From Bifidobacterium [indicum] DSM 20214 = LMG 11587 (GTDB lineage: Bacteria > Actinomycetota > Actinomycetes > Actinomycetales > Bifidobacteriaceae), in NCBI RefSeq assembly GCF_000706765.1, contig NZ_CP006018.1, positions 1,240,001-1,304,000 of the forward strand: a stretch of DNA of 64,000 bases, written 5' to 3'. Shown here piece after piece: positions 21,627-30,793 of the stretch (position 1 is the first letter of the stretch; every line of letters begins with the position of its first letter). The translations under genes and the position numbers were made by a program. The notes under the pieces were generated by a model that searched no databases, was not told where the DNA came from, and was given only the letters and a program-made list of their open reading frames with translations.

Positions 21627-22427
21627 TCACGACCTTGTATCGGATGCCACTCGTTCATTATGACCTGAGTTTGAGACGAAGCCGAGCGGTACGCTGGAGA
21701 AGAACAAACGCTCATGACCTGAGTAAGGATCGACAAAAGCCAGGGAGCGCGCAACCAGCTGAAGAGGGTTGCTGAAGTCGTCGTAAGGGCGCTCCAGGAC
21801 GCGGGGATACAGGTCGTCACCGACGATGGGAAGTCCCAGGGAGTTCATATGAACCCTCAGCTGGTGGGTCTTCCCCGTTCGCGGATGGAGGGTATAGGCG
21901 CCCACCAGCCCGGAGGATGACCTGAACACCGGTCCCCTGCCGGCAGTCGACTCGATACGGGTCTCGGCATTGACCCTGCCGGGCACCTCGAAGGCTTGCA
22001 GCCGACCACGATCCTTGACGATGTGCGACCGGCGCAGGAGTGGAAAGGGACGGGGCCGGTTCAGACCGGTCACGGTTCCTGTCACCGGCCGGCGGACCGG
22101 ACGGACCGGGGCAAGGCACTCATAGGTCTTCCTGACGCGGTGCTCCTGGAACAGCATCTGATAGGCCCCTCGGGCCGCAGGGTCCCGGACGAAGACCAGG
22201 ACCCCGGCCGTTGCCCGGTCCAGGCGGTGAGCCGGAGTGATGCCGTTCTCGCCGCTCATCTCCCTGAGTCTGATGAGAGCCGTGCTCCTGTACCACATCC
22301 CCCGTGGGGTGGTGGCCAGGAAGTGCGGCTTGTCGACAACGATGATTCTGGAATCCTCATAGAGGATGGGCATGTCGAAGGGAATATCCGGTTCGTCCAG
22401 AACCCACCGATGGGGCCGCTCGGGCAC
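21627..22427 (-). CDS. RluA-family RNA pseudouridine synthase
   Basis: About 266 residues. The catalytic Asp is in AHRLDRATAGVLVF, the RluA motif II, and HPRTGKTHQLRVHM is motif III. There is no S4 domain at the N-terminus, so it resembles RluA/RluC-type rRNA or tRNA modifiers without the extra RNA-binding domain; the exact target uridine is unknown. The GTG at 22427 is preceded by GGGAGG by seven bases and sits 14 bases after the glmS stop, so it is probably co-transcribed with glmS. The 90-base gap to the GH42 gene start carries that gene's own ribosome-binding site. Confidence 0.85.
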   Translation of the reverse strand: MPERPHRWVLDEPDIPFDMPILYEDSRIIVVDKPHFLATTPRGMWYRSTALIRLREMSGENGITPAHRLDRATAGVLVFVRDPAARGAYQMLFQEHRVRKTYECLAPVRPVRRPVTGTVTGLNRPRPFPLLRRSHIVKDRGRLQAFEVPGRVNAETRIESTAGRGPVFRSSSGLVGAYTLHPRTGKTHQLRVHMNSLGLPIVGDDLYPRVLERPYDDFSNPLQLVARSLAFVDPYSGHERLFFSSVPLGFVSNSGHNERVASDTRS

Positions 22428-22440
22428 CGGATGACCTCCC

Positions 22441-24333
22441 CTACTCGACGGTGACGGACTTGGCCAGGTTCCTGGGCTTGTCCACGTCCAGACCCTTGAG
22501 TTGGGCCATGTCCAGCGCGAAGAGCTGCAGGGGGACCACATCGACCAGGGGGCTCATCAGGGTCGGGCACTGAGGCCTGCGGAAGACCACATCCGCATAC
22601 CGTCCGGCATCCTCGTCACCCTCCTCGGCCACGGCGATGGTAAAGGCACCGCGCGCCTTGACCTCCTCGATGGCCGAGATGACCTTGCTGTGGAGAACAT
22701 CCCGTCCGCGCGGACTGGGAACAATCACCACGACCGGCTCCCCCGGCTCGACAAGGGCGATGGGGCCATGCTTCAATTCCCCGGCCGCAAACCCCTCGGT
22801 GAAGGTGTAGGCGATCTCCTTGAGTTTCAGGGCGCCCTCCATGGCTACCGGGTAGCCCACATGACGACCCAGGAAGAGGAAGGAACGGGCATCGATCATC
22901 CGTGCAGCCGTCTCCTGCACCTTCTCCGACTGGGTGTCGAGGACCCACTGGATCTTGGATGGCATGGCCTTGAGGCTGTCGATGGTCTGATGAATCTCGT
23001 CGCGGTACATGGTCCCTTTGACCTGGGCCAGGTAGAGACCCAGGAGGTAGGCAGCGACGATCTGGGCCAGGAAGGCCTTGGTGGAGGCCACGGCCACCTC
23101 GGGCCCGGCATGGGTATAGAGCACGGCATCGGATTCCCGGGGAATCGTGGACCCCTGGGTGTTGCAGATGGCCAGGACCCTCGACCCTTGCTCCCGGGCG
23201 TGCCGCAGTGCCATCAGGGTGTCCATGGTCTCTCCGGACTGGGAGATGGCCACGACCAGGGTTCGTGACGTCAGAATCGGGTCCCGGTAGCGGAACTCAT
23301 GGGCCAGCTCCACCTCCACCGGTATCCGAACCCAATGCTCGATGGCGTACTTGGCCACCAGTCCGGCATAGGAGGCCGTGCCGCAGGCCACCACGATGAT
23401 CTTGTCTATCTGACGGAAGACGTCGGCATCGATGTGGACCTCGTCCAGGTCCAGGTGCCCCTTGTCGTCATACCGTCCAAGGAGGGTGTCGGACACGGAG
23501 GCCGGATCCTCATGGATCTCCTTGTCCATGTACGACTCCCAGCCGCCCTTATCGGCAGCCGAGGCATCCCAGTCGACCGTGTAACGGCGAGGTTCGGGGA
23601 CGGGCTCCCCCATGAAATCGGTGACGATGACCGAATCGGCGCTGATGCAGACCGCCTGGTCCTGGCCCAGCTCCAGGGCCTCCTTGGTGTAGGCGACAAA
23701 GGCGGCCACGTCGGAACCCAGGAAGTTCTCCCCGTCGCCCAGGCCCACAACCAGCGGAGAGTCGTGCCGGACCCCGACAACCAGGTCGGGTTGCCGACTG
23801 TCGACGACCAGGATGGTGAAGGCGCCCTTGAGCATCCGGGCCACACGACGGGTGGCCTTGAAGATGTCCGGAGCCCCCTCGGCATCGATGATCTCCTGGG
23901 CGGCCTTGCCGATGAGCTTGGCGGCCACCTCGGTGTCGGTGGCGGAGACGAATGTGTATCCTTCGGTCTGCAGGTCCAGACGAAGCTGCGAGGCGTTTTC
24001 GATGATCCCGTTATGGATGATGGCGACCTTGCCGTCCCGGCTCTGGTGGGGATGGGCATTCAGGTCGGTCGGTTCACCGTTGGTGGCCCAGCGGGTGTGA
24101 CCGATACCCACGGTTGCGTCAGGCAAGGGGGATTTCTCGATGTCCGCAAGGAGGTTCTTCAACCGCCCGGCCTTCTTGCGCACCTCGACCTTTTCCATAC
24201 CGGGGGCCGCCAGGGCCACACCGGTGGAGTCATATCCACGGTATTCGAGGCGTCCGAGGCCATTCAGGCAGACTTCAAGTGGCCTTCCACAGGCCGCATG
24301 AACCGATCCGGCATATCCAACGATTCCACACAT
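22441..24333 (-). CDS. glmS: Glutamine-fructose-6-phosphate aminotransferase (isomerizing)
   Basis: A 630-residue enzyme that makes glucosamine-6-phosphate, the entry to UDP-GlcNAc and peptidoglycan. The N-terminal glutaminase begins MCGIVGYAG with the nucleophile C2 after Met removal. Two SIS isomerase domains follow (ACGTASYAG; SQSGETMDT; FLGRHVGYPVAMEGALKLKE), and the C-terminus KPRNLAKSVTVE is the conserved GlmS tail. There is no Shine-Dalgarno; TAGACT (24342-24347) lies eight bases upstream, which suggests a leaderless mRNA. No glmS ribozyme is evident in the 156-base upstream gap. It is followed closely by the pseudouridine synthase. Confidence 0.96.
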   Translation of the reverse strand: MCGIVGYAGSVHAACGRPLEVCLNGLGRLEYRGYDSTGVALAAPGMEKVEVRKKAGRLKNLLADIEKSPLPDATVGIGHTRWATNGEPTDLNAHPHQSRDGKVAIIHNGIIENASQLRLDLQTEGYTFVSATDTEVAAKLIGKAAQEIIDAEGAPDIFKATRRVARMLKGAFTILVVDSRQPDLVVGVRHDSPLVVGLGDGENFLGSDVAAFVAYTKEALELGQDQAVCISADSVIVTDFMGEPVPEPRRYTVDWDASAADKGGWESYMDKEIHEDPASVSDTLLGRYDDKGHLDLDEVHIDADVFRQIDKIIVVACGTASYAGLVAKYAIEHWVRIPVEVELAHEFRYRDPILTSRTLVVAISQSGETMDTLMALRHAREQGSRVLAICNTQGSTIPRESDAVLYTHAGPEVAVASTKAFLAQIVAAYLLGLYLAQVKGTMYRDEIHQTIDSLKAMPSKIQWVLDTQSEKVQETAARMIDARSFLFLGRHVGYPVAMEGALKLKEIAYTFTEGFAAGELKHGPIALVEPGEPVVVIVPSPRGRDVLHSKVISAIEEVKARGAFTIAVAEEGDEDAGRYADVVFRRPQCPTLMSPLVDVVPLQLFALDMAQLKGLDVDKPRNLAKSVTVE

Positions 24334-24489
24334 GGTCCACTAGTCTAGCCAGGTGCCTGGGCGGCCCCGCCGTCCAAGGGTCTTCTTGCCCGAATTTCTA
24401 CAAGCCCGCACCAGACCAAAGGCATCGGAATAAGGAACGGCCCGGAACCCCACAAGGAACAACCAAACCGCTTAGCGATCCGCTCCTCC

Positions 24490-25362
24490 TTACAGAACGG
24501 TATCGAGGAAGCTTCGGAAGCGGTCCGTGGCAGGATGGTCGATGATCTTCGGACCGCCCTGCTCTACCACCACACCCTCGTCCATGAACACGATCTGATC
24601 GGCAACCTCACGGGCGAAGCCCATTTCATGGGTGACCACAACCATGGTCATTCCCTCGCCGGCGACCTGGCGCATAACGCCCAGGACCTCCCCGACAAGC
24701 TCGGGATCCAGGGCACTGGTTGGTTCATCGAAGAGCATGATGTCAGGGTGCATGGCCAGGGCCCTTGCAATGGCCACCCTCTGCTGCTGACCGCCTGACA
24801 GTTGGGCGGGATAGTAGTCCATGCGGTCACCCAGACCGACCCGGTCCAGCTGGACCTCGGCCTCCTCATGCGCCTTGGCCTTGGAAACCCCTCCGACATG
24901 GACGGGAGCCTCCATGACGTTGCCTAGGGCTGTCATATGGGGGAAAAGGTTGAACCGTTGGAACACCATGCCAATCCTGGCCCGCTGGCGGGCGATGGCC
25001 TTATCGTCCAGAGTCTGCAGGACCGGACCATGTGACGTCTCCACCTGCCTGTATCCGGTGAGCTCCCCATTGACGTAGATTTCACCGGCGGTCCTGGTCT
25101 CCAGCTGATTAATCATCCTCAGAAGGGTGGACTTGCCCGACCCCGAAGGGCCCAGGATGGCGGTCACCGTGCCCGGCATGACCTCCAGGCTGATTCCCTT
25201 GAGCACGTGAAGGTCACCGAAGGCCTTGTGCACGTCCCTGATGATGATGGCCGGCTTTGAAGAGTCCGGCTGCTTCCGATCCTCGCTTTGATCCGTTTTC
25301 ACGACCGGTCCTTCCGTTTCCTCTGGGTCTTTCCTCATACCCGGCTCCGCTCCCCTGCTCAT
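24490..25362 (-). CDS. Polar amino-acid ABC transporter ATP-binding protein
   Basis: A 290-residue GlnQ/ArtP-type ATPase. Walker A is GPSGSGKST, the Q-loop is [20 protein letters not shown] (typical of amino-acid importers), the signature is LSGGQQQR, Walker B is [14 protein letters not shown] and the switch His is in VTHEMGFA. The first 37 residues are a charged extension not seen in most homologues. The start overlaps the permease stop (ATGA). It powers the permease and binding protein encoded just upstream. Confidence 0.92.
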   Translation of the reverse strand: MSRGAEPGMRKDPEETEGPVVKTDQSEDRKQPDSSKPAIIIRDVHKAFGDLHVLKGISLEVMPGTVTAILGPSGSGKSTLLRMINQLETRTAGEIYVNGELTGYRQVETSHGPVLQTLDDKAIARQRARIGMVFQRFNLFPHMTALGNVMEAPVHVGGVSKAKAHEEAEVQLDRVGLGDRMDYYPAQLSGGQQQRVAIARALAMHPDIMLFDEPTSALDPELVGEVLGVMRQVAGEGMTMVVVTHEMGFAREVADQIVFMDEGVVVEQGGPKIIDHPATDRFRSFLDTVL

Positions 25363-26324
25363 GCGTTCAACCCCGCCATCAGGACCTGGTTGATCTTGTC
25401 AACATCCTGACCGTCTTCACTGCCGTCGGTCCCCTTGGTGGACTTGCTGGCCAGAGGCCGTGAATCGAATCCCTTGCCATAATGCTTTTCAAGCTGGGCC
25501 TGGACGACCATAAGCACCGACGTGATGACCAGGTACCAGATGCTGGCCACAATCAGGAGGGGGATGGTCTTGTAGATGCGGTTGGCGATGGCATTGGTGG
25601 CGAACTGGAGCTCCAGGGTGAAGGGGACGGCCAGGGCCAGAGAGGTTGTTTTGAGCATGCCTATGGTCTCGTTCCCGGTGGGCGGCACGATGATGCGCAT
25701 GGCCTGGGGAAGGACGATTCGACGCATGATCATCGAGGGGGGCATGCCCAGGGCTTTGGCAGCCTCGCTCTGCCCGGGGTCAACTGCCTCGATGCCGGCA
25801 CGGACAATCTCGGAAAGGTAGGCGGCCTCGTTGAGTCCCAGACCCAGAATCGTGGCCACGGTTGCGTTCAACACAGTCTTGGTGTCTATGCTCCAGAATT
25901 CGGGTCCGAAAGGTATCCCGATGGCCAGCTTGGGAATCAGAACGGAAAGAAGGCCCCAGAAAACCAGCTGGGTGTATACGGGCGTGCCCCGGAAGAACCA
26001 AATGAAGAACCAGCTGACCCAGCGCAGGACCGGATTGGACGATTTGCGCATGACAGCCAGGATGATGGCCAGAACCGTGGCCAGAACCATGGCGTAGATG
26101 GTCAGAAGGAGGGTCCACTTGATACCGTCCAGAACGTGCTCATTGAAGAGGTACTTCCAGACCGTGGGCCAGTCGAACTTGGGGTTGGTCACCATGCCAT
26201 GAATCAGCATGGCAACGAAGATGGCCACGATGACGGCAGCCACGATCGGTCCCGGCTTGCGCACAGGCCGGGCCTGTATCCGGTCGGGAATCCGAACCGA
26301 TTCCGTCCTCTTCTTGGTTTGCAT
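25359..26324 (-). CDS. Polar amino-acid ABC transporter permease
   Basis: A 321-residue HisM/GlnP-family permease. A basic N-terminus and a first helix (about 28-48) are followed by an external loop and the transport core with about five helices. The ATPase-coupling EAA loop reads [30 protein letters not shown] is a conserved family motif. A single permease gene suggests a homodimer. A charged C-terminal tail ends the protein. It is the middle gene of the operon; the gap of 169 bases from the binding-protein gene holds two hairpins that may reduce expression of the downstream genes. Confidence 0.92.
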   Translation of the reverse strand: MQTKKRTESVRIPDRIQARPVRKPGPIVAAVIVAIFVAMLIHGMVTNPKFDWPTVWKYLFNEHVLDGIKWTLLLTIYAMVLATVLAIILAVMRKSSNPVLRWVSWFFIWFFRGTPVYTQLVFWGLLSVLIPKLAIGIPFGPEFWSIDTKTVLNATVATILGLGLNEAAYLSEIVRAGIEAVDPGQSEAAKALGMPPSMIMRRIVLPQAMRIIVPPTGNETIGMLKTTSLALAVPFTLELQFATNAIANRIYKTIPLLIVASIWYLVITSVLMVVQAQLEKHYGKGFDSRPLASKSTKGTDGSEDGQDVDKINQVLMAGLNA

Positions 26325-26412
26325 CGTGCGCTTCCTTCCGAACGGCTGGCATGATTAAGGTCCAGCCTACTGCTGTGGAGGGGGCGGGCATCGCCCGCTT
26401 CTCACCGTTGAA

Positions 26413-26449
26413 GGTCCGGCAGCGGGGTGCGTGAACCCATTGCCGGACC
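26413..26449 (-). other. Intercistronic stem-loop between binding-protein and permease genes
   Basis: GGTCCGGCA (26413-26421) and TGCCGGACC (26441-26449) pair perfectly, with an inner GGGT/ACCC pairing possible. A second small hairpin, GCGGGC-ATC-GCCCGC, is at 26384-26398. There is no T run, so this is more likely an mRNA-stabilising or partial-attenuation element, as is common after binding-protein genes. Confidence 0.55.
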
Positions 26450-26493
26450 ATGTGTGTATACAGGGTCAGTTGTTGACGACCCCCGCGACCTTC

Positions 26494-27438
26494 TCAGTCG
26501 GAGACTGCGGGGTTGGTTTCAGCCTTCTCGACGGCACCGCTCTGGACCCCCCAGTTCTTGAGGATCTTGGCGTAGGTGCCGTCATCGATCAGCTTCTGCA
26601 TGGCCGCCTGGGTGGCCTCGGCCATACCGCTGTCCTTCTTCAGGGCCGCACCCTGCAGGACGATATCGGTATCCTTGCCCAGCTTCTCCAGCTGTCCACC
26701 GGTCTGCTTGATGGCGTACCCCGTCACCTGGGAGTCTGCGTAGAACACGTCGATCTTGCCGTTGACCACCGCAGTGGCGGCATCGGTCTGCTGCTTGTAC
26801 GACTGCACATCCACAGGCTTCTTGCCCTTGGCCTTGCAGTCGGCGGATATCGTGTCGGTGGCCTGCTGCTCTTCTATGGTGCCGGTCTGCACACCGACCT
26901 TGGCGCCGCAGATATCGTTCGGATCAATCTTGGAGGGGTTGCCCTTCTTGACGGCGAAGGCCATGCCCGCCTTGAAGGTGGAAACAAAGTCGACCGACTC
27001 CATCCGCTCCCTGGTGATGGTGAAGCTGGAGATGCCGGCATCATACTTGCTACCGATGGCGGGGATGATGGTATCGAAGGAGGCGCTGACCATTTCGCCT
27101 TCGAGCCCCATGACCTTGGCGATGGCCTTCGACAGGTCCACGTCGTAGCCGATAGGGGTCTTCCCGTCCTCATCCATGAACTCTCCGGGCGCATACGTGG
27201 TCTCCATGCCCACGGTCAGCTTCCCGTCCTTGGCCACCGACTCGGGCACCATGGCGGCGATTGCCGGGTCCTTCTGTATGCCGCTGACATCGAAGGCTGC
27301 TGGGTGGGAGCTTGTTTCGGTATTCCCTCCCTGGCTGGTCTTGTCGGCCTCATCCGTCGTTCCGCAGGCTCCGACCGATGCCAGAAGGGCCACGCTCAGT
27401 GCGGCCGCAGCCGCTGCTTTCATCTTCCCCATCATCAT
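26494..27438 (-). CDS. Polar amino-acid ABC transporter substrate-binding lipoprotein
   Basis: A 314-residue lipoprotein. The signal peptide ends in the lipobox region ASVGAC near residue 25, followed by a Thr/Asp/Ser-rich linker and the SBP_bac_3 domain from about residue 70 (GKLTVGMETTYAPGEFMDED; GYDVDLSKAIAKVMGL). The ligand-binding FTITRERMESVDF region is present. The ligand is probably a polar or charged amino acid, not predictable further. Three adjacent ATG codons follow GGGAG; any could be used. It is first in the operon and lies downstream of the TGCAT repeat array at 27499-27535. Confidence 0.92.
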   Translation of the reverse strand: MMMGKMKAAAAAALSVALLASVGACGTTDEADKTSQGGNTETSSHPAAFDVSGIQKDPAIAAMVPESVAKDGKLTVGMETTYAPGEFMDEDGKTPIGYDVDLSKAIAKVMGLEGEMVSASFDTIIPAIGSKYDAGISSFTITRERMESVDFVSTFKAGMAFAVKKGNPSKIDPNDICGAKVGVQTGTIEEQQATDTISADCKAKGKKPVDVQSYKQQTDAATAVVNGKIDVFYADSQVTGYAIKQTGGQLEKLGKDTDIVLQGAALKKDSGMAEATQAAMQKLIDDGTYAKILKNWGVQSGAVEKAETNPAVSD

Positions 27439-27498
27439 TCAGCTCCCTCTCCGAAGGCAGCCACCTGGCAGCTGTCTCCACATCCGTCCTTACTTGAC

Positions 27499-27535
27499 AT
27501 GCACTATTATGCACTCTTTTGCATTTTTATGCACT
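27499..27535. promoter_or_regulatory. 10-bp-phased TGCA(T/C) repeat array upstream of the amino-acid ABC operon
   Basis: Half-sites ATGCACT at 27499, 27509 and 27529, plus TTGCATT at 27519, recur with an exact 10-base period. The latter two create the palindrome TGCAT-N4-ATGCA on the minus strand. Helically phased TGCAT half-sites resemble actinobacterial ARG boxes. The array lies 61-97 bases upstream of the binding-protein start, so a repressor such as ArgR is a reasonable guess. Flanking sequence to about 27720 is unusually AT-rich; no gene is seen in 27439-27756. Confidence 0.5.
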
Positions 27536-27756
27536 TCAATATAGCGAGATGACCACACTCTTCCTTCTCTTCCTATCGTATGTTTCCCGCATAATTTCAG
27601 TATTTATCAGGCAAGTTCTCACTTCAGCAGCATGTAATACTCGGGCGTGTCGTATGCATAAATATCACTCGTTATTCATACCAGTAGATGAATTAGAGAT
27701 TGCAGGGAATCTCTGCAGATTGTGCCGGTCAGGGGCTATGCAACACCCTCAACAGG

Positions 27757-28233
27757 TCAGCGACGCCTGTTCTTGTAGCGCATGACCCTCAGAGCCTCGC
27801 GCTTGTCCTGCTCCTCACGGAGGGACTGACGCTTGTCATACTCCCGCTTGCCCCTGGCGACGGCAATCTCCACCTTGACCCTGCCGTCCTTGAAGTAGAT
27901 GCTCAGGGGAACAATGGTGTATCCCTTGGCCTGAACCTGCCGCTCCAGATTGACAATCTGCCGGGCATGCAGCAGGAGCTTCCTCTTGCGCTTCGGGGCA
28001 TGATTGTTCCAGGTGCCGTTCAGATACTCCGGAATGTTGGCGTTCTCCAACCAGACCTCATGATGCCTGTCAATACTGACGAAAGACTCAACCAGGGAGG
28101 CCCTCCCCTCGCGGAGGGATTTGACCTCGGTTCCGGTCAGGGCGATGCCGGCCTCAAATCTGTCCTCGACCTGATAATCGTGACGGGCCCTTCTGTTCTG
28201 CGCAATCAGGGTCGTTCCGGTCTCCTTAGCCAT
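27757..28233 (-). CDS. smpB: SsrA (tmRNA)-binding protein SmpB
   Basis: A 158-residue protein that binds tmRNA and delivers it to stalled ribosomes. The conserved N-terminus IAQNRRARHDY, the GTEVKSLREGRASL motif, the central IPEYLNGTWNNHAPKRKRKLLLH segment (residues shown in two parts in homologues), and the basic C-terminal tail DKREALRVMRYKNRRR are all seen. Its place after the ftsE-ftsX block is the standard actinobacterial order. The tmRNA gene itself is not found in this window. Confidence 0.96.
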   Translation of the reverse strand: MAKETGTTLIAQNRRARHDYQVEDRFEAGIALTGTEVKSLREGRASLVESFVSIDRHHEVWLENANIPEYLNGTWNNHAPKRKRKLLLHARQIVNLERQVQAKGYTIVPLSIYFKDGRVKVEIAVARGKREYDKRQSLREEQDKREALRVMRYKNRRR

Positions 28234-28292
28234 GGCATCCTCCTTCCGTCTTGGTCATTGCTCCAGGGCTATGCTGCACCGAGAATAGCACA

Positions 28293-28319
28293 AAGGCGCC
28301 TCCCGAAAGGAAGGCGCCT
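28293..28319 (-). terminator. Probable terminator after the CHAP hydrolase gene
   Basis: AGGCGCCT arms (about 28294-28301 and 28312-28319), extended by CC/GG pairs, form a strong stem; on the minus strand TTTG follows. The T run is short, so termination may be partial. Confidence 0.6.
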
Positions 28320-28360
28320 GCAACAAACTGCGGTTCCCGACCGAATTCGGAAGCAGGAAA

Positions 28361-29773
28361 TCAGTAGTGCACGTACTGGTAGTTGCTGGACCCATAAACA
28401 GTCTCAGAGGCGGGGAAAGAGGCGAAGCCCGTCCCGCCCTCGGAAATCTCCACTGAACCATCAGCATTAACACGCTCCACTATTGCAACATGTCCATAGG
28501 TCCAGTCGGCATTCCAATTCCCAACACGCTGACCCCTGGCGAAGACCATGACGGCACCTTTGTGCGGGATGTTGTTGACCAGGTAGCCCAGTTTTCGGCC
28601 CGTATTCGCCCACTGGAACCCATGCCCCATGTATGAACCAACAGGTAGGCTGAGCTGCGAACGACGGATGTACGCCCATAAGGTGCACTGGCGGTCGTCA
28701 TAGGCGGAACCGCCAACGGTGTTCCCGGTGGAGTGTCCGTAGCAGTATCCCGATCCTGCAGGGCAGTTACCGGGAACGGCGTAGTTCATACCGCTGGCCC
28801 AGCCACCACCACCGTTACCGCCCGCATTACCGCCGCCACCACCGGAGGGAGGAGTAGCTGCAGGAGGACGCGCCCCGCCGCCTCCGATCTGCTGGGCACC
28901 ACCCGCCGAAGGGTTCGCGGACCCACCTATACCTGGCTGGTTCAGGGATTGGATCATCGACTGGGTGGCCACAATGTCAGCAGCTTCACGGGCAGCCTGG
29001 GTTGTCAACATACCCTTCTGACTTTCCAGCTCAGCCCTGACCTGGGCACCCTGATCACGCAGGGCCTGGAGACTGTCCTGCTTGGCCTGGGCTTGGGCCG
29101 CAGCCTGCTGCGCCTCGGCGGCCTGCTGGTCGGCTTTTGCTTTTAGACTCGTGATCTGCTTCTCGATGGCCTCCAATCGCTCCTTGCGGTTCATGGAGGA
29201 ATTCAGTGCATTGGCCGCATCGTTCGCCGCGTTGGTCTCGGATCTGGTTACTGCCGCGTCGGACTGCATCTTATCGACGAAATCCTGAGTACTGGACGAC
29301 TTGGTCACGATGTCCATGACCTGGGAGGCATCGGACCCATGGAACCCCTTGCGGGCCATCTGGGCCACGCCGTCCTTGGCATCGTCATAATCAATGCCGG
29401 TCTGTTTGATCTTCTTTTCCAGGTCAGCCTTGTCTCGCCTGGCCGCCTCAAGACGGTCATTGGTGGCCTGGGCCAGGCTATTGGCCTGCTCCGCATTCTG
29501 CTGGGCGTCCTGGGCTTCCTTCTGGGCTGCGGGAATCTGGTTGGAGTTCAGATCGTTCAAACTGAGAATCTGGTTGGCCAAATCCTCGTTCACGCCGGCC
29601 AGCTGGCTCTTCAGAGCCTCATTGTTCCGCACCTTCTGCTGGAGGTCATACCAGGTCGGGGCGGCCTGGGCCTGCGGCACCTGGTTGACATACCCAAAGG
29701 CCAGGGTGCCCACCAGGGTCGACAGAGACAGCACGAGGCCAAGCGCCGTGTCAATCCGCTTCGCACGCTTCAT
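28361..29773 (-). CDS. Secreted coiled-coil CHAP-domain peptidoglycan hydrolase
   Basis: About 470 residues. A basic signal peptide (about 1-38, ending QAQA) is followed by a long Ala/Gln/Lys-rich coiled coil (about 45-275), then a Gly/Pro/Ala-rich flexible linker. The C-terminal CHAP domain has its cysteine in DDRQCTLWAY and its histidine in YGHVAIVERV. Domain order matches PcsB/RipC-type hydrolases, whose coiled coil is controlled by FtsEX. The gene lies directly after ftsX, supporting that partnership, which is inferred here. ATG 29773 has GAAAGG eight bases upstream; the ATG two codons earlier is too close to that site. Confidence 0.9.
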   Translation of the reverse strand: MKRAKRIDTALGLVLSLSTLVGTLAFGYVNQVPQAQAAPTWYDLQQKVRNNEALKSQLAGVNEDLANQILSLNDLNSNQIPAAQKEAQDAQQNAEQANSLAQATNDRLEAARRDKADLEKKIKQTGIDYDDAKDGVAQMARKGFHGSDASQVMDIVTKSSSTQDFVDKMQSDAAVTRSETNAANDAANALNSSMNRKERLEAIEKQITSLKAKADQQAAEAQQAAAQAQAKQDSLQALRDQGAQVRAELESQKGMLTTQAAREAADIVATQSMIQSLNQPGIGGSANPSAGGAQQIGGGGARPPAATPPSGGGGGNAGGNGGGGWASGMNYAVPGNCPAGSGYCYGHSTGNTVGGSAYDDRQCTLWAYIRRSQLSLPVGSYMGHGFQWANTGRKLGYLVNNIPHKGAVMVFARGQRVGNWNADWTYGHVAIVERVNADGSVEISEGGTGFASFPASETVYGSSNYQYVHY

Positions 29774-29869
29774 GTTCATGGCCTTTCATTCACTTCCAAG
29801 TAATCAGTACACATTATGTCAGTTTCTCTTTCCGGCAGGAGATTCCCGGGAATCTCATCACAAGACCTC

Positions 29870-30793
29870 TCAGGTCTTGAGATACCGGCGCAGGGAGATG
29901 GAGGACGCCAGAGTGGAAAGGACCATGGCGCCCAAGATCAGGGCCGGGGCCATGACCATGACCGTCGTCTGGTTGATATACGGCATCCATTGAACGGTTT
30001 GAGCCAGCCAATCGGTGATGAAGATCTTGACGATGGCACTCAGGGCCCCCACAGCCAGGAGGGATCCCAGGAAGGAGGCAACGACACCTTCGAGGATGAA
30101 GGGAAGGCGGATGGTCCAGTTCGAAGCACCGACCAGACGCATGATCTCCGTTTCATTCTTTCTTGAGGCGGCACTCATCCTGATTGTGGTACCGGTGAGG
30201 AGGATGGCCACCACCACCATGACCACGGCCAGGACCAGAGTGACCACGGTCGCCCTGTTCAGGATCTTGAACACCGGGTCGAATATCTGCCGCTGGTCGG
30301 AGACCTCCTCGACCCCGTCACGCCCATTCAGCACCTCGGAGACCACCTGATACTTGGTCGGGTCCTTCAGTTTCAGACGGAGGGAATCCTGCATATCGGC
30401 CGCCGTCAGGGTTCGGCCTTCATAGGTCCCGTTGGGGTACTGCTTAAGGAAGGTGTTCTTGAAGAACTCATCACGGCTCTGGTAGGTGATTTTTGCCACC
30501 GAGTCATGAAGTTCGTTGCGAATCGTGGTTTCCAACTTGACGATCTCGTCCTTTGTCGGAGCCTTGCCGGTAGCGCATGATGTGGCCTGGCTGGTCCCGT
30601 CCGGGCAGAGCCAGACAACGACCTCGACCTGTTCGTACCAGTCCCCCTTGGCCTTGGTGATCTGGGCCTGCATCAGACCTGAGGCCCCGATGAAGAGGAA
30701 GGATATGAAGGTCACCAACATGACGGAGAGAATCATGGACCCGTTCCGTCGGAGGTTATCCCAGGTGCTGGAAAGAATGAACCGAAGTCTCAT
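29870..30793 (-). CDS. ftsX: Cell division protein FtsX
   Basis: A 307-residue membrane protein of the FtsEX complex. There is one N-terminal helix (about 20-42), a large external domain (about 43-185, including CPDGTSQATSCATGK with a likely disulphide), and three C-terminal helices typical of the FtsX fold. The Met start overlaps the ftsE stop (ATGA). The external domain is the expected contact for the coiled coil of the neighbouring secreted hydrolase. Confidence 0.94.
   Translation of the reverse strand: MRLRFILSSTWDNLRRNGSMILSVMLVTFISFLFIGASGLMQAQITKAKGDWYEQVEVVVWLCPDGTSQATSCATGKAPTKDEIVKLETTIRNELHDSVAKITYQSRDEFFKNTFLKQYPNGTYEGRTLTAADMQDSLRLKLKDPTKYQVVSEVLNGRDGVEEVSDQRQIFDPVFKILNRATVVTLVLAVVMVVVAILLTGTTIRMSAASRKNETEIMRLVGASNWTIRLPFILEGVVASFLGSLLAVGALSAIVKIFITDWLAQTVQWMPYINQTTVMVMAPALILGAMVLSTLASSISLRRYLKT

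Noticed and set aside
24334-24489. glmS ribozyme upstream of glmS
   Set aside because: No matching core and the predicted transcript starts almost at the ATG, leaving no leader.
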